Shown in pieces: positions 63,679-64,000 of a stretch of DNA of 64,000 nucleotides. Numbering within the stretch: position 1 is the stretch's first letter; each line of letters starts with the position of its first letter. The stretch is from positions 1-64,000 of the forward strand of contig JAXGQD010000011.1 of the NCBI GenBank assembly GCA_040766665.1. Direction: 5' to 3'. Both the position numbers and the translations under genes were made by a program. Under the pieces are notes generated by a model. That model was not told the DNA's origin. It saw only the letters and a list, made by a program, of their open reading frames with translations, and searched no databases. The stretch comes from JAXGQD01 sp040766665 (GTDB taxonomy: Bacteria > Bacillota > Clostridia > Saccharofermentanales > Fastidiosipilaceae).

Positions 63679-64000
63679 ATGAATTGTTCTAAATGTGGCA
63701 TGCCATATCCGGAAGGCAGACTTTTCTGCACCAATTGTGGGAATAAATTAGCTGGCGAGCAGAATTCAACAGCTCCAGCTATGAACGCTGTTCAATCAAA
63801 TACAACAAATCCGAGCCATACTGCTCCGCCGTATTTTGCAGCGGCTCCGGTACAGCAGTCGATGCCTCAATCCGAGCCAGGCTACCCAAACCAAGCCTAT
63901 CCTAACCCCGCTTATGCCAATATTCCTACACATCCGAAGAAACCATCATGGTTTGACAAATTTAAAGTCTCTTTTAAGGATGGCTCACTATGGTTGAAAA
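63679..64000 (+). CDS. Zinc-ribbon protein with Pro-rich linker (cut by window end)
   Basis: At least 107 residues. CSKCGMPYPEGRLFCTNCGN at the N-terminus is a four-cysteine zinc ribbon; a low-complexity linker rich in Pro, Ala, Gln, Asn and Tyr follows (PNQAYPNPAYANIP), then the beginning of a new domain (WFDKFKVSFKDGSLWLK). Such proteins usually carry membrane helices further on. CGAGGAGAA precedes the ATG. The 3' end is outside the window. Confidence 0.75.
   Translation, partial: MNCSKCGMPYPEGRLFCTNCGNKLAGEQNSTAPAMNAVQSNTTNPSHTAPPYFAAAPVQQSMPQSEPGYPNQAYPNPAYANIPTHPKKPSWFDKFKVSFKDGSLWLK

Noticed and set aside
1..64000. tRNA or rRNA genes
   Set aside because: Scanning by eye for T-loop (GGTTCGANTC) and rRNA landmarks found none; a tRNAscan-SE run would settle it.

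Overview
The window reads like a mid-GC Bacillota chromosome, most likely an anaerobic member of the Clostridia. That placement rests on gene content and is an inference: strong AGGAGG-type ribosome binding sites, frequent GTG/TTG starts, HydE, PadR-DUF2812 and YhaO/YhaN pairs, a Clostridia-type pyridoxamine kinase, an ECF S component, an ExeA/DUF6431 transposon and AbiE. Genus cannot be named. No rRNA, tRNA or CRISPR array was seen.

Layout. 1-6.4 kb: the 3' part of a fused E1 alpha/beta 2-oxoacid dehydrogenase, then a plus-strand cluster of a PHP-domain protein, rhamnulokinase and a sugar nucleotidyltransferase. 6.4-11.5 kb: AEC transporter divergent from a BlaI-type regulator, an array of 61-bp palindromic repeats, metY, then a consensus promoter followed by about 600 nt of A-rich, T-poor DNA with no gene, ending in a terminator only about 20 nt before hpt. 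11.5-20 kb: oxidoreductase, cyclase, HydE, an MMPL/heptad-repeat export pair, cytidine deaminase, phosphoesterase. 20-22.3 kb: a decayed IS3 element and dispersed hairpins. 22.3-34.9 kb: mostly intact housekeeping and transport genes (M3 peptidase, ECF S, PutP, CatA-like, Nudix, PadR operon, UDG, LUD, ATL-like, membrane proteins, TetR with twin operators). 35-36.8 kb: a 71-bp repeat array split by an IS256-family element with an intact 8-bp target duplication.

37-54.3 kb is the accessory part. A flavin oxidoreductase sits with a two-subunit aconitase X; a GntR-ABC operon and small membrane proteins follow. A 2.93-kb three-gene transposon (DUF6431, DDE transposase, ExeA ATPase) has 18-bp inverted ends and a 5-bp target duplication. 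Next come a second flavin/FeS oxidoreductase and an AbiE abortive-infection module lying between guaA and what looks like a diverged duplicate of the guaA 3' end. 54.7-64 kb returns to an ordinary plus-strand run: pyridoxamine kinase (minus), threonine ammonia-lyase, a COG2509 flavoprotein, PAP2 phosphatase, YhaO/YhaN and a zinc-ribbon protein cut by the window end.

A caution applies throughout. At least ten otherwise well-conserved genes, including guaA and hpt, carry single-base indels (mostly in homopolymers) or lone in-frame stops. This pattern looks more like sequence error than true gene death, so 'pseudogene' labels here mean 'broken as written'.
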